Positions 1 through 13,390 of a stretch of 64,000 bases of DNA are shown here, in pieces. Each line of letters starts with the position of its first letter. Positions within the stretch are counted from its first letter, which is position 1. The notes under the pieces are model-generated. The model saw only the letters and a program-made list of their open reading frames with translations. It did not search any database and was not told the DNA's origin. The translations under genes were made by a program, and so were the position numbers. This DNA is from Trichoplax sp. H2 (lineage: Eukaryota; Placozoa; Uniplacotomia; Trichoplacea), in the NCBI GenBank assembly GCA_003344405.1, contig NOWV01000037.1, positions 186,001 through 250,000 of the forward strand. Direction: 5' to 3'.

Positions 1-1186
1 TTAATGGCAAGTTGTTTAAGCTTAAAATGACTTTTTCTCTGGATTATTTTTCTTTGACACATACAAAGACTTAGTCAACCCAACTTGCCTCCACTACTAA
101 CAGAAGGAAGAGTAGAAGAGTAGAAATTAGGTTTTTCGAATTATCAAAGATAGAAAAATTTTTGCAAAATGAACTAAAAACATGCTAGGATGTGATTTGA
201 AAATGACCATGGTCTTAATTTAGGGTAGTACAGCTAATTTCTATATCATTGCAGTATCAAATAGCATGGTCTTAAAAAGAAACGTAAATAGCATCAAAAT
301 GCTGGGAAACTAAAACTCTATAGTTTTAAAGTTAGTAACAGTCAATGCCATCAATTATATTGATATTGCCCGATAATATTAAATTCTACTAACTTGACAA
401 TTAAAACTATCATTGCCAAGTCAGCAGCAATTAATAGTAACATCACGAATAGTCACTAAATAAAATTACCCATCATTGAATCTTCCCAATTTAATACATT
501 AATTGTCATGTCATAATTAGGATATACTGAACAGGCAGCACGATTCCTTCATACTGTTTTGTTCAGAATAAACTACCTAATTACCTTAAACTACGATACT
601 TTATTACAAAGCAAAGCAGTGAACTAATTTTATCAATTAATTATCTGTAGTTGTTATCGCAGTACCAATTTTAAGAGCACCATTATTACTTCTCATTTGT
701 AAATTATGTCTCTTACCAATCAAAGATTCACTATCATCTTTTCAAAAACCCAGTAATTTAAATTTTTGGTGAAAGTTATAAGCACTGTTCGTAATCTAGC
801 ATTGATTTGAAACCGTCTCTATTTTAAAATGAAATATTTTTTCGGATTCCAGTGATTCTAGAAGCTGTTAAGCTCCCAAATTCTCAACAAATAAAAATAA
901 GCATTCCCTTCAATTATTTCATCTGTTATTTGATTAAATGCAATTGATTTTAGCGTCATTAGGAATGCACTACTAACTAGTCGAAATATTTACTTTTTTT
1001 GAATTAGCGAAATACTGAAGGAAGGGATCAGTTATCGTAATGATCTACTAAATACTCATCTTTATTATTATAATGACAAAGAAAATGGCATAAAATAAAA
1101 AAATCGGTGGTACATAGTGTTTCATATTGACTTCATACCATGTTGTAGAAAAGAAATAGATAAAAAATAAAATCCATACGACTTAC
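1..1186 (-). other. Intron and possible short 3' exon of the left-edge gene
   Basis: This lies downstream, on the - strand, of the donor at 1187. No open frame of useful length is present. The one notable signal is a long pyrimidine tract followed by TTAG, read on the - strand at about 125-97. An exon beginning at 96 would join the phase-1 donor to give eight codons (LVEASWVD) and a stop near 73-71. It may equally be a chance site inside a longer intron. The rest is AT-rich and featureless. Confidence 0.3.
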
Positions 1187-1604
1187 GTGATTTAAAAGGT
1201 AGATTATCAATTTCATTGGCTTCCTTGATAGTCTTAGCTGGTGATAGTGGTAAATGATGAGTTGGAAGGTAATCTTCAAAATTTGCTGATTGAGATACAG
1301 TATCTTCTTGCAGATTGAATTGATTGTCAATTTGCTGATAGCATGATTGCGGTGGTTGTGGCTGCTGTTGGCTTAATTCGTTATGATTTAGCATTAAATT
1401 AGCCGGCGTATTAGTTGAAGGCGTCGAAATAGGCAAATGTGGTCGATAATAATAATAATAGAATGGCGACGATGGATATGATGGATAGTATTGCGATGGA
1501 AAGACGGGAGGGGGTACAGTGTTGGGATAATATGAATTAGGTTGTGGACAATGAACAATCGGAAAAACTAAGCGTTGATGTTGCAATGAACTATCGTCAT
1601 CCAT
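1187..1604 (-). CDS. First coding exon of an unidentified protein, rich in Pro/Tyr/Gln (partial gene, continues left)
   Basis: The exon runs from an ATG at 1604-1602 (MDDDSSLQHQRL) through 139 codons to a good donor, CAC|GTAAGT, after 1187. It therefore ends in phase 1. The protein is low-complexity: Pro/Tyr-rich with a run of five Tyr (about residues 49-53), then Gln/Pro-rich (about 76-90), then a more ordinary acidic part ending NEIDNLPFKS. If the donor is not used, the frame runs on to a stop at 1122. Compositionally biased N-terminal exons like this are common in transcription factors, and two homeobox genes lie on the same window, so a DNA-binding domain could lie in a later exon further left. 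That is a guess: no domain is visible here. Neither strand of 1-1120 shows a homeodomain core. A pyrimidine-rich acceptor-like site near 97-98 would add only eight codons before a stop. Confidence 0.6.
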
Positions 1605-4600
1605 TTCAATTTAAGATTCGTATTCGATGATAAAGTAGCAAGAAGTATTAATACAACCAAAGGAATGATGCTCTAACGGAAAAAATTGTAGTCAGGTGAA
1701 TTTTGTACTCGAGGCGGGCGATAGGACTAACAACTACCTGGAACTGAAATTAATTTAGTAGAAGTAGCGATTATAAAGTAGAGTCAATTTGTTTTTATTA
1801 CAATTTGTATGATTGCATCAAAAGATGAATAGTATGAAAATAATAATCAACAAGAATGGATAAAAATTTCTTTCTCTAAATGCTTTAAATAACAACAGTA
1901 TAATAATCAACAGCCTTAGTATCCAATTAAGGTTGAATATTGTCTACAACGGTGCTTATATAGCTATGTATAAACAATTAAAATTCTAATTTACCTTATA
2001 AGCAAATACACATCTAAGTGACCCCTGCTGCTATCACATACGACCACCTAATTAAGAATAATTGAAAAAAATTAAATATTCAATCAATGGAATTAGATCG
2101 AATGTAATTAGTTATGAAACTATAGTCTGAAAATTATAATTAGAATATAAGCAATTATTGGATATCATAAAAGATCAATGCATTATTATATTATTCTCAC
2201 CTATATTGGATGATAATTAATGATTGCGGTATGCTACAATTTATCGTCCATACCGGTACTTGTTATTTTTTTCTCACTACCAAAGTAATTCCGAGTTGCA
2301 TCTTCGATATCAATCACAACCAATATGTCTATATATTGAATTGGTTTAAATTAAGATAATGGTGAAAGGAAACATGTCGATAATTGAGTCAAAATAATAA
2401 ATAATTTAGAATCAGCTAGATTAATTAGGGGTGAATATATCAAAAACATAAAACTAATGATAATTAATAATAGACTTGAAAATGCGGATGGAAGATATTA
2501 GTTATGAAGCAATTTTTTATTTTTTCTCAATTTTCTTGATATTGAGTGGTTATGCCAAGTTCTTTCCTCCTCTAATCTGTAAATTTGAAATGCTATCAAT
2601 TTAAGCTAGAAGAAATTTTTGCAGTGATATATAGCCAAATGATAATATAAAAGATGACTCAGTTATAAACCATTGCTGTTGTCTAATTTAATGTAAGAAA
2701 ATTCAAATAAAAATGATATAGAATATATTCCTTTATTGCAAATAGGCTTCATACATTAATCCTTTTAGTCTGAATCAGTATCTGGTCTGTTGCCGTTATT
2801 GTTGACAACCATAAATTCTCACATTTGTCCTTCTAAAATATGCTTGGTTTACATAACAAATGAGAATGGATAGAAAATACCGTAATAGGAGCAATTCTTT
2901 AGAATTCTATAGCATTCCCCAAAATAAATTAACTGTTAATTTAGGACTTGAATATTCAATTCAAACGATAAGTTGAATGATGTAATTGATGACACAAATC
3001 CTATTTCTATTATCCAATTATTTGCAATTACTTCTGATATAATACTAATTTAGATTAATGTCATTCTATGTTGTGTATTAATCTAGCCGTCAGTACACCT
3101 TATTTTAGCAGTGGTGACTTATTTTTATTTGGCGTAGTCATTGATGTCATCATGGATATGAACAACATGAGCGATTTTTTTTTATCGAAGGTTGCCACTA
3201 TGCTAAATCAATTAGTAAAGTATATTGTTGAAGATAAAGGTTTGGTACTTTAATGGGGATAATTATAGATTATCTCAATTTATCCTCGAAATAACAAATA
3301 CATATTTAATTTCTCTATTATTTTTCAATGAGTCATACGATATTCGATAGCGCTTACAATCACCTAATTAATCCAATTTATGTAATCCTTCCAATATCTA
3401 CAAATTAAAGATATCAAATCACATTCTATTAGTTTTTAATTCGATTCTAATGTCAACGACGTTGACATTTCTCATTGACGTTTCAAATATTAAGGACAAT
3501 ATTTTAATAAACTCGTACTAAAGTAAAACACTTTTAAAAAAGATGATAGCAACTAAAAATGACATTTTAGGAAATCTTCACTGTTTTTATTCAGTTCTGC
3601 TTTCTATCGGCTTCCTAAAGATATAACATTTAGCTCCTTTAGTTATTATTTATCTGAAACGATGGACGATATTTGAACCTATTTTTCTATATCTTTTAAC
3701 AGCTATATGAAGCAGCGATTTCCTCAGCGGTGAAATAAACATATTTATTGAATCGGGTACAGTTGATATGTATTTTCATATTATTGTCTTATACGGCTAT
3801 ACAAAAACGCTTATCTTACTATCTTATCTTGTTTAATACTATCTTATCTACAATATTGGCATTCTCTTAAACAATAATAACAATGGCAATAATAGCAAAT
3901 ATCAATGACGTTAATAAGGGCAGGAGAAAATGACAGTCCGCTTTAACTGATGTAGATAAACAAAATCTTCATCGCATGCGCAGCCTAATTGGTAATTTCT
4001 TACGCAATCTCTGTTAAGAATGGAATTCTGGTTATATAATCATGCTGAACCCATCTGCTTAAATCCATTTGGTATGATCTATTTGTTAAAAATTACGTTC
4101 AAAAAGTAACTGAAGACAAAGATTAGTCATGTAGAATAGAATTGACGATGAATAACTTTGTGAATTGGCTGAGTGATTGGGCATTGTGATGACATCAATT
4201 CTAGCGGTTGTTCACAGGCTCTCGCTGAGTGTGAGAGTAGTTAATGAAGGGCAGATGTTGACACCAAGGCCTTACTATTTGCGGTAGTGAATTGATAATT
4301 TATGGCATAGAAGGACCAGATCGGTGAATTTAATCTCAGTAGTCACGATCAAGAAACAATAGAAAGGTTATTAATTATTTCCATAGTCACATTAAACTAC
4401 ATGAGTAACGTTTGAAAGGTAGATTCAGGTTGGGAAGGAATACTGGTGAAAAATAGTCTATCGTCTTACCAAAATGAAAACTTTTACTCTCTCAATTACA
4501 TTAATCCTTGCTCAAGCGCAAATACAACGTTATCAATGTATATATATTGTTCTCTAATTGATTGAATTTGGTTAGTAAATAACAGCTGATTCCGTTTGTA

Positions 4601-7297
4601 ATTTCAAAATAAATCACAATGTTTCCCTTGAAAAGATACTTGAGACAAGATTTTAGTTAGACAATGGATATCAGCTCATTAATCTATAACAATTAAAAGT
4701 CAATAGATAAGTAAAAATAGATTATGTGACCATTCTTTAATGCAGGACCCATTTAAAATAATGTTTTACTGTGTAAAATTATTGGCAAAGAAATCTGGCT
4801 GATTGAAGATCAATTAGATTATTTGGTTGCAAATTGGATTATTACTGATTCAATTGATGATAAACGCCTATGCTTTGATACAATGATTATTATTGGTAGT
4901 TAGCGCTCGAATGATAGTCTCTGCAATCAGATACTTATAAATGGTGTCAACTAGAATTGACAATTAATACCACGCGATTAAATGGGTATGGTGTACATTT
5001 ATATGAATGATTTTTCAATTTAATGGATCTCAATACCCTTGCTTACTCATTAGTGTTATCTAGGCTTCGCTAAATTGGCAATCTACGTCAATCTTTATAA
5101 ATTTGATTCATGTAATGAAATGCTAGCAGAGAATTCATAATTAAAATTCAATTTTCTTGCTCTATTGATGGAAATCAAAAGATAAAATATGAGCGATCTA
5201 CGATAGTCGTAATCTCACCATTACCTTAATTCTTGATAATTTCAAAATAGAAATAAACATCATAGTCCAATCAATGACATAATTGCTTCATGATTACATA
5301 ACATCAATAATTAATACTTTAAAATGGTTTACTTTGATCGTCAATATAGTTTGATTTTGTAAATCTTGCAAATTTGTAATAAAGAAATAACTCTGAAACA
5401 TTCTCTAACCAATCCGTTTATATTTAAAAATATTCGATCAAATGAAATCTATTCGTCAAATTGTCAATGTAAGTCTAAACTTAAAAATTTTTTCAAGTTA
5501 AGACAACTTCCTATTCCAATATTTTCACTAATATCTATCATGTTAAACCTTTCATGGCCGATTTCTTTTTGGATCATAAAATTTCTAACAAATTTAGAGC
5601 TCATGCTTTAAAATATACTCGTAATGACATTTTGTCGATCTCTATCATAATCATGACAACCGTAGGACTACAATATTGTTTATTGCATTAATAAATACTT
5701 AAATTGCGTAGTGGCAATGATCGTATCTTAGTAAAATTAAATAAGTGATGTCAAATTAAGATGATTCAATCATTTCAAGATATTTATTGTGCTAATAATT
5801 ATGATTCACAACTATATCGCCTTTACTATTAATGTTTTATCGAAAATTGCTATAGCAACTTCGAAATGCAATCGTTTTTCTATCACAACCAATAATAACT
5901 TCGAATCTTTATTTAAAGAATTTGATAGAACATAAACGTTAATCAGAGGTTATACAATTAAAGATGTAAGATTTAATTTAATCAATTCGTATATGGATAA
6001 AGTTTATATTATTACTGAGAATTTTCGCTATCAGTCTTATAAAAGCTACATTAGATATAATAAATATTCGTAAATATTGGACTGGTAATTAGTTAGAAAG
6101 CAGACAATTTATCGTAATATTAAGCAGATGTGAGGTATCATCTTAATCTCTATATTAATGACAATTTGTCAAAGTGATCTTTGTTGATGATTGCAAAACA
6201 ACTGCAAGGAATTGTTTAAATTAACTTACTGCAGTAACTGCATTGAATGACTTCTAAGCTGATATAAATTTAAATCGATACAGATTTATATTTATTATGC
6301 GACAATTTTAACCAAATTACTTCAACATCAGTATCATCTTGTTACGATGCGTAAGCTCGTCCTAAATATTATTCCTTTTTAGTTAGTTAGTCGGTCGGAT
6401 AGTCAACTAGTTTTCAATTGATATTTAATTATAAAGACTATAATCTTGGGTGCCAAGATTCCTTCAGTAATAAATGATAGTAAATCTCTGACTATCTCGT
6501 CTACATCATCTGTGACGCTATAATTATACCATAGTATTCGGTCGTTGGAACTGAATTATTTGGTGATATAGCTAATCTCGCCTCTTTAAGTTAGTAAGTG
6601 GCGTTCTCCGCAAGGATTGGCGTGTGTAGACTACTTTGTCACTAGTGGCGTGTGACACATCTACACGCATTAAATGAAGGCTAAAACTATCCAATTTCTG
6701 TATTAATAGGTCTATATTTTGCGTGCGTTTAGTTCGAAACAGTTTAGGCAATTTCCACTGATAAACGAATAACATATACAGCACGCATCGTACTGTATTT
6801 CTGCGATAGCTATAACCTATTTTTTGTTATTGAAAAGAAAAACTAACTGAGATAAATCAAGATTTTGAGTAAATTTTGAGATAGAAAACTCAATACCAAT
6901 AAAATAAGTTATTACACATATCTGTGCAAGTTTCAGCGACGCAATTTGAATCGATAAGGATCCCATATCAAGCTGTGATAGAGTAAACAAATTCATGCGA
7001 CCATGCGGTTAGTAAATTTAAGTGTGAGATCATGAAGTACCAGTATTGACGTAAATGCGAATTACGTACTATATCTGAAAAGCTATAAATATTTTCAAAT
7101 TTGTCAAAATATCAGCATTATGAATAAACGGTGAGATAAAGCCAATCTATATTATCACTTAATTACTATTTTTTCGTGATAAAACTGATATTAAAATTTA
7201 GGATTTCTGACACTTGGTCAATAATGAATAAAATATAGGATCAAATGATGGAATATTCACTGAATTTATTTAATATCAAACCATGAATTAATATTGT
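1605..7297. other. Non-coding AT-rich DNA upstream of the left-edge gene
   Basis: About 5.7 kb with no gene that I can support. The short open frames at 3068-3253 and 5366-5611 have no recognisable motif and the bias expected by chance in AT-rich DNA. A small imperfect hairpin with GCGTGT-rich arms lies at about 6621-6670. The promoter of the - strand gene should lie just above 1604, but I see no clear core element to mark. Confidence 0.5.
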
Positions 7298-7302
7298 GTT
7301 AC

Positions 7303-7951
7303 TGTTACAGTGTTTTATACTGTATTACAGCAGAAATACCTATATTAGGATAATTCTGTTAGCCTATCCTTATTTAGTTAACTTCTAATTTGGATATGCA
7401 GTGTTTTAATATAGTACTGACTTTTTATGACAGTGACACTTATACTGTACACATACTGAAACTGATAGACTATCAATGATAGTTATAATAGGGAATGTAA
7501 ATCATCTACTTACAGTTCGAATCATTGTGATTGTAATTTACTTATGGTAGATTGTAAATTATCATGGAAGTGTTCCGTGATAGGACATATCGTAATTTGG
7601 CTATTCTGTATTAGTCATTACTTGTCTATGTTCGTAAATACTGTTGTCTGCATTAACGGAGCAGTAGCTAAACTTAATATTTAATTCAGTAAATGATTCC
7701 GAGGTTAATTGTATTAACTATGACTCATGAACTATTAAGTAATAGCATATAAATGCAGTATATCGTGAAATAAAGAGAATTCTCAAACTTAGTGTTTTAC
7801 GTAAAATACGAGGCGTCTAAGTCTTTGTGTAGTCTGCTAGTAGAGCAAAAGTGTTTGTGATAGTGCAGATATCGTTCCTTGATACCTGGTTCAAGGAATT
7901 GACTTATTGATCGTACATTACATTATCTTGTTGCAAAGCTGTTTTATGACA
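7303..7951 (+). mobile_element. Solo LTR, subfamily 2, copy A
   Basis: A 649-bp element starting TGTTACAG and ending TTTTATGACA, so it has the TG...CA ends of a long terminal repeat. It is flanked by a perfect 5-bp target-site duplication, GTTAC, at 7298-7302 and 7952-7956. A TATA box (TATAAA, 7748-7753) is followed closely by AATAAA (7769-7774), the usual order in an LTR. The duplication directly abuts both ends and no internal coding region is present, so this is a solo LTR left by recombination. It aligns along most of its length with the element at 8324-8953. Confidence 0.88.
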
Positions 7952-8323
7952 GTTACACTGTTTTATAATATCGCAAACGTAGTCCATAATTTTATAGAAA
8001 AGTTATGCAAAAGGTTATAAGCATAGATATAAGATAACAGTTTAAATTGCCAAAAACATTACTGCTACTAAATTGCACATATTTTAGAAGGTTTCTAGTT
8101 TTGCCTCTGAAGAAAATTAGCAGTTTTGGGCTTCTCATCCATAAAATATCGGATTTTATAAATCCTTATCGAAATAGAAGCTACAAGCATATTTAATAAC
8201 AGCTTATTACTAAGTCTGTTTCTGCATTGCATCCAAATGCAAGCCTATTCTCTAGGAAATGCACTTGATTAGTTGAAAATAGTAAAACTAATGCTGAAGG
8301 TGTTAGGGAACGCTGTACACTTG

Positions 8324-8953
8324 TGTGGCAGTGTTATATACTGTATTAGAGTAGAAGTATCTATGTTAGGATAATTCTGTTAGCCTATCTTTATTTAGTT
8401 AACTTCTAATTTGGATATACCGTGTTTTAATATAGCACTGACTTTTTATGACAGAGACACATATACAAATACTGAAATTAATAGTTATAATAGGGAATGC
8501 AAATCATCTACTTACAGTTCGAATCATTGTGATTGTAACGTACTCATGGTAGATTGTAAATTATGGTGAAAGTGTTGCGTGATAGGACATATCGTAATAT
8601 GACTATTCTGTATTAGTCATCAGATGTCTATGTTCGTAAATACTGTTGTCTGTATTAAGGGAGCAGTAGCTAAAATTGATATCTAATTCAGTGAATGATT
8701 CCAAAGTTAACCGTACTAACTATGACTCATGAACTATTGAGAAAGAGTATATAAATGCAGTATATCATATAATAAAGTCGATTCTTAAACTTAGTGTTTA
8801 ACTTAAAGTACGAGGCATCTAAGTCTTTATGTAGTCTACTAGTGGAGCAAAAGTGTTTCTGATAGTGCAGATATCGTTCCTTGATACTTGGTTCAAGGAA
8901 TTGACTTATTGATCGTACATTACGTTATCTTGTTGCAAAGCTGTTTTGTGACA
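8324..8953 (+). mobile_element. Solo LTR, subfamily 2, copy B
   Basis: A 630-bp element starting TGTGGCAG and ending TTTTGTGACA. It is flanked by a perfect 5-bp target-site duplication, ACTTG (8319-8323 and 8954-8958). TATATAAA is at 8748-8755 and AATAAA at 8771-8776. It is highly similar to the copy at 7303-7951, with scattered substitutions and small indels. The two have different target duplications, so they are independent insertions rather than a segmental duplication. Confidence 0.88.
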
Positions 8954-9135
8954 ACTTGATACATTTATGATAGCCTACATAAAGTTTCTCTTTAATTGTC
9001 CATGTTGTCGAACTATTTATGATTTTGCAAAGTGTAAGCCCAAGCAACTTGTGTTTTAGATATAATTCAAAAGTGAATTAGTCTAGATCTCAACCCATTT
9101 GTGTAGCCCTTGTTGAACCTAGGCTGACAGCTAGG

Positions 9136-9632
9136 TGTCAGGGTAAAACTATCGTGAAGAATGAAAAGACGAAAATATAGTGAATTAAACAATTATAAAT
9201 GGTGATTACAATTACTTACAGTAGGAATCGCTGTAGTTACAATTTATTAAAGTAAATTTTCAATTGTACCGTAATAAACATTTTTGTATTTGGACATTAA
9301 TAAGACTATACGAAAGCAATATTGGAAATTTAATTTATCTTACACAACTAGAATCAGTCAACGGATTTCTAGTATTATAAGTATTTCTGTATTAATTGAG
9401 CTATTAGGTAAGACTTACTTATTAGAGTCTCAAGATGATCGTCAATGTTAGCTGCTGCTGACGGGTATATAAGCTTGGCAGATAGTTGAGTGAAATCAAT
9501 TTTCTTATTGGGTATCATAGAAGCAGAGGCCTCCAGGTTCTTGGGTGTAGTTCAGGGATACTGAATCCCAGAGATTTTACAAATTTGGAGATTTGTTTTA
9601 CATAGCTTTTGTTATAAAGCTGTTTTATGATA
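9136..9632 (+). mobile_element. Solo LTR, subfamily 1, copy F (diverged)
   Basis: A 497-bp element starting TGTCAGGG and flanked by a perfect 5-bp duplication, CTAGG (9131-9135 and 9633-9637). The 3' end reads TTTTATGATA, so the usual terminal CA has become TA. The interior shares with the elements at 13.4, 20.4 and 44.8 kb the block GTTAGCTGCTG followed by GGGTATATAAGC (TATA box at 9466-9473). This is the third solo LTR in 2.4 kb, all in the same orientation. Confidence 0.8.
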
Positions 9633-9637
9633 CTAGG

Positions 9638-12600
9638 ATACTGGATTGTGATCCCTTCAAATTTTTATATATTACCTCCAGCGATCTCTTATAAGCATGC
9701 TATTTTACACAGCACTTGGTTATTTCTTTCTCTTATCCTATACGAGGCATAGAATTGGTTGTGGTACCCTGATCAGTGCTAACATTCAGCCTTTAGCTAC
9801 CGATATGATCTTGATGCAGGAAAGAAAGAAGTAGTTTACTCCATAATCCATTTTGCGAGGTGGAACTAACGTTTCTAAAAATTGTAAGTTACAAGGTACG
9901 TACATTGGTAGGACAATGTGTTAAGGCAACTATTTTTACCTGGGCTAGAGCAAAGCTCAAACTAATATTCCTGTTCCCAACATACTATATCAGCTACTTG
10001 AACTGAAACATGCATGCTGGTCTTAATTGGAGGTAGTGAACTTCAGCAGCATCTTGGCGGCGTACCTTATAAGATATTACCTGAATAACCTGATAATGAC
10101 AACCTATCTATAGCATATTAGTATTTCTTACGCCAATCTACAGTAATCTCCATCTATTTATGACAAAGTTCCGTTTTAAGTTACAAAAAGCCTTATTCAA
10201 ACACCTATTCTACAAAAATAACAGCGATAGTATTTTCTAAAGAATAAAAATATAGAAGATTTTCTTAATCAAACTAAGCCAAATCCAAATCTTTTGAGAA
10301 AACACCTTTGTAGCTTAAAATCAAGCTTAAATAAAATTTATGATATCAGGTTATATAATATATCGTATAATGAAATTAAATAAATTCTACTATTATTTAT
10401 GACAAAATCGATTATCATGTCTAGTTATATGAGGTTTAAGTAAAGATCAATTATCAAAATTTTGGCAAAAAATCTCGTATTACAGTATCAAGCTTACAGT
10501 AAACTGTTGCATTTTGCCTAAGTTTATAAATTGAAATATAAATCACTAATGCCTGTTTTACTATCGTAACGTGATACATAAAATATTCGTTTATCTGATG
10601 CTTTGGATTTACCTATAATCTACTCGTCGCAGTGCTAAATATGTTTGATTAATGCATATGTGGTATATGATCCCAGTACTTACCAAAAATATATATGGTT
10701 TGGATACTCGCCACAAATTTCTTACTTGCAGGGTTAAGGTATACAAGTATTTTACAAAACAACTATTAAATTTTAATGTTGCTTCCATTATAAAGTACGA
10801 TTTCTGCCTGAGCTAAATAGATTGCCTTTAAAAATGCTCATTTACTTCATCAGTAACCTAATTGCCGATAAAGTCAATATTGCTCAAGTCTACCTTGAAG
10901 CTTTCGGCTGCAACTTTTTAATTATTTTATTGATTAGACTGCTACTGATCGAAAGTTAGACTTATAGCATTTTAGCTTCATTTCGCGCTACATTAAGCTA
11001 ATATCTGAAGCAAATTTAATACATTTAATGCATAAAAATAATGAAACTATTAAATTACAATCTATAAAAGATTTTTTTCCTCCTTAATTTTACTTTTTCA
11101 AGTTATTATTTTTAATTGACGCTTAATTAAAGCTAAGCCATAGTTTAATCGCTTAGATAGCCATTATAGATCATAGTTAAATTTTTATTTTATATTATTC
11201 TTGCTTTTTAAATTCTTGCCTTTATGTTTTTAACGCTATAGATAGTTAGCCAACATATTTTTTGTCATTGGTATTGCATGAAATAAATAATTGGCTATGA
11301 TTAGAGGTGTTCTATGTGATAAGTTTCCATTTGACTATTTAAACGTGTAATAGCAGAATGAGATTATGTGTATGATTTACTATATAACAAATAGTTATCC
11401 AAATTACGGAAGGTGAGAATTATAAAAGCTTCTAATCGGTGGGGTCATTGGTAAACATATTGGCTTATGATCGTATTAGCTAGTAATTTGGTAACCTCAA
11501 TACTATGATTCAAAGCTACCTTTCAAATATTAAATGTTGATATAACATGGTGAGACACGACGGTGTCAGTATATCAATATTAATTAAGATATTATACTAA
11601 AATCTAAAGGCAGAGCTCACAAAAATAACTGTATTGGTGATGCGCTAAACGCATTTTTTTTCTATAAAAGTCGTTACTGTCACGGATGGATACGTGCATA
11701 AATATGCTAAAGATATAATGGCATCTTTATTAGTAACAAAATATGCTATTTTTCAGCCAAAAGCTTACGGCACCGTTAATTTCGAATATTTTAAAACAAT
11801 TGATGCAACAGATTAACAGATTGCTGCGAGAACTTAACTTGAATAGAATGGTAGTATAAAATCCATCGCTATCACTTCTGATCCTTAATATAAAGGTATA
11901 TGTAATAATGATACAATATTTATGCTGTACCTATTTATCCACTGATGAAATGATGTAATAAATATGCATAATTGATATTCAACTATTACGTACATGATAC
12001 CTAATATCGATATGTAAGTGCTAATGATAACATCTCATGATGTCTATTTTTATGAATCCCTTAAAGCAGTATAATATCGCGCACAAATACGATTTCGCCA
12101 ATGAAGACAATACCAAGTTGCAAAGGTATCAATGAAATTCTTGTTAGGGTTATATTTTATAATTTTATGTAATATAAACCATTTGATATTCTAATTCAAT
12201 AATCTTTTTCGGTTGTACTTCATGCTGTTAAAGGATTTGTTGATATCTTGAAAGGAATCATGAAAAGTGACAACAGTAAATATTTTGAGTACTAAGAATT
12301 GTCTTTCTGAGATGCAACTATCTCACATTAAAATGATAATAAAAATTTTACGGTAATATTTTTGTATAATGCAAGTATTTTTGGTTAAGAGAATCACATC
12401 CATAATTTTATAAAATGTATCAGAAACTCATACTGTATAAGACACGAAGAAGAATGCTCATACACATGATATCCTTACTTAGATACAAAAGCCTACAGCT
12501 GCATTATTTTGCTAGCTTAACTAAAGTTGGAGAATTAGAACATTACATCAGCTCTTTCATATTACCCTAATACAACCAAGAATTCGCATTTATACCTGTA

Positions 12601-12894
12601 ATCTAAACATCTCTATACAGATATACCGATATAAAGATTTAGGCTTTTATAATATCTCTTTTCATATTGTGGTTGTTGGTGTGGTTTGTGAACCCTTATC
12701 GTATAAGACATAAAGAAGAATTATTATCAATACGATACTCATAAATAAATGTAAAGCCTACAGCTATATTTATTTGTTGGGTAAATTAATTTTGGAGCCT
12801 TGCAATATTATATCAGCTACTTCACATTGGGGTAATACATGTATAACTAAAATTTGCATATTTACATACTGTAGAATCTGTAAATCTCTCTATC
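9638..12894. other. Non-coding AT-rich DNA
   Basis: About 3.3 kb between LTRs without an open frame or a recognisable RNA gene. Around 12.4-12.7 kb there is a loose duplication of a phrase containing GTATAAGACA(C/T)(G/A)AAGAAGAAT. I could not define its ends. Confidence 0.45.
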
Positions 12895-12949
12895 GAATGC
12901 CTAGTAATTTTACAAAATGATGGATTCTTTAATAAACTCAGTAACATCG

Positions 12950-13315
12950 TGCCACCGTATGAACTACCGTGAAGAAATAGCTATCTAAATTTGGTGAATA
13001 TAATATAGTGATAATGTATTACAACTACTACTACACAGTACACGGTATAAAGTTACTGAACCTCTGACAGGTCTACGACAAATGGTAATACTATCTGTTA
13101 AATGAGCACATTATCGTAAACCGTCAGCAAAGCGACGGGAGTTTGCACTAGTGTGCACTAAAATGATTCTGTGGATGAACATGTTGTAGTCCGACTGTGA
13201 AAAATTAGTTAGTAGATGTTCTCACCTAAATATTTTTATAAGATGACTCATGAATGTTAGCTGCTGTAGAAGGGTATATAAGCCCGTCAGATAGTTGAAT
13301 AAAGTAGTTCTCAAT
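12950..13315 (+). mobile_element. LTR, subfamily 1, allelic copy truncated by assembly gap
   Basis: This begins TGCCACCGTATG after the same CATCG target site (12945-12949) as the element at 13391. It ends in the middle, 40-50 bp after the TATA box, where the 20-N gap starts. Flank and LTR match the sequence on the other side of the gap, so it is the same insertion seen twice. It differs from that copy by a replaced segment at about 13027-13152. Confidence 0.75.
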
Positions 13316-13335
13316 NNNNNNNNNNNNNNNNNNNN
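13316..13335. other. Assembly gap (20 N) with duplicated flanks
   Basis: Twenty Ns. Sequence 12895-13315 on the left and 13336-13697 on the right are two versions of one locus, both starting GAATGCCTAG and both ending at TTCTCAAT. The join is therefore most simply two overlapping contig ends that were not merged. Confidence 0.85.
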
Positions 13336-13390
13336 GAATGCCTAGTAATTTTACAAAATGATGGATTCTTTAATAAACTCTGTAACATCG

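Noticed and set aside
1133-1330. - strand open frame of 65 codons overlapping the left-edge exon
   Set aside because: It is an out-of-frame shadow of the 1187-1604 exon and has no own features.
3068-3253. 61-codon + strand frame
   Set aside because: No motif, no splice context, and hydrophobic AT-codon composition as expected by chance.
5366-5611. 81-codon + strand frame
   Set aside because: Asn/Lys/Ile/Leu-rich chance frame with no ATG at its start (it begins with TTG) and no recognisable domain.
6621-6670. GCGTGTGTAGA / TCTACACGC hairpin
   Set aside because: The arms differ by a 2-nt indel and are short. It is too weak to claim as a structured element.
7515-7530. GTTCGAATC, as a tRNA B box
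   Set aside because: It lies inside an LTR, is repeated in the second LTR copy, and no cloverleaf could be built around it.
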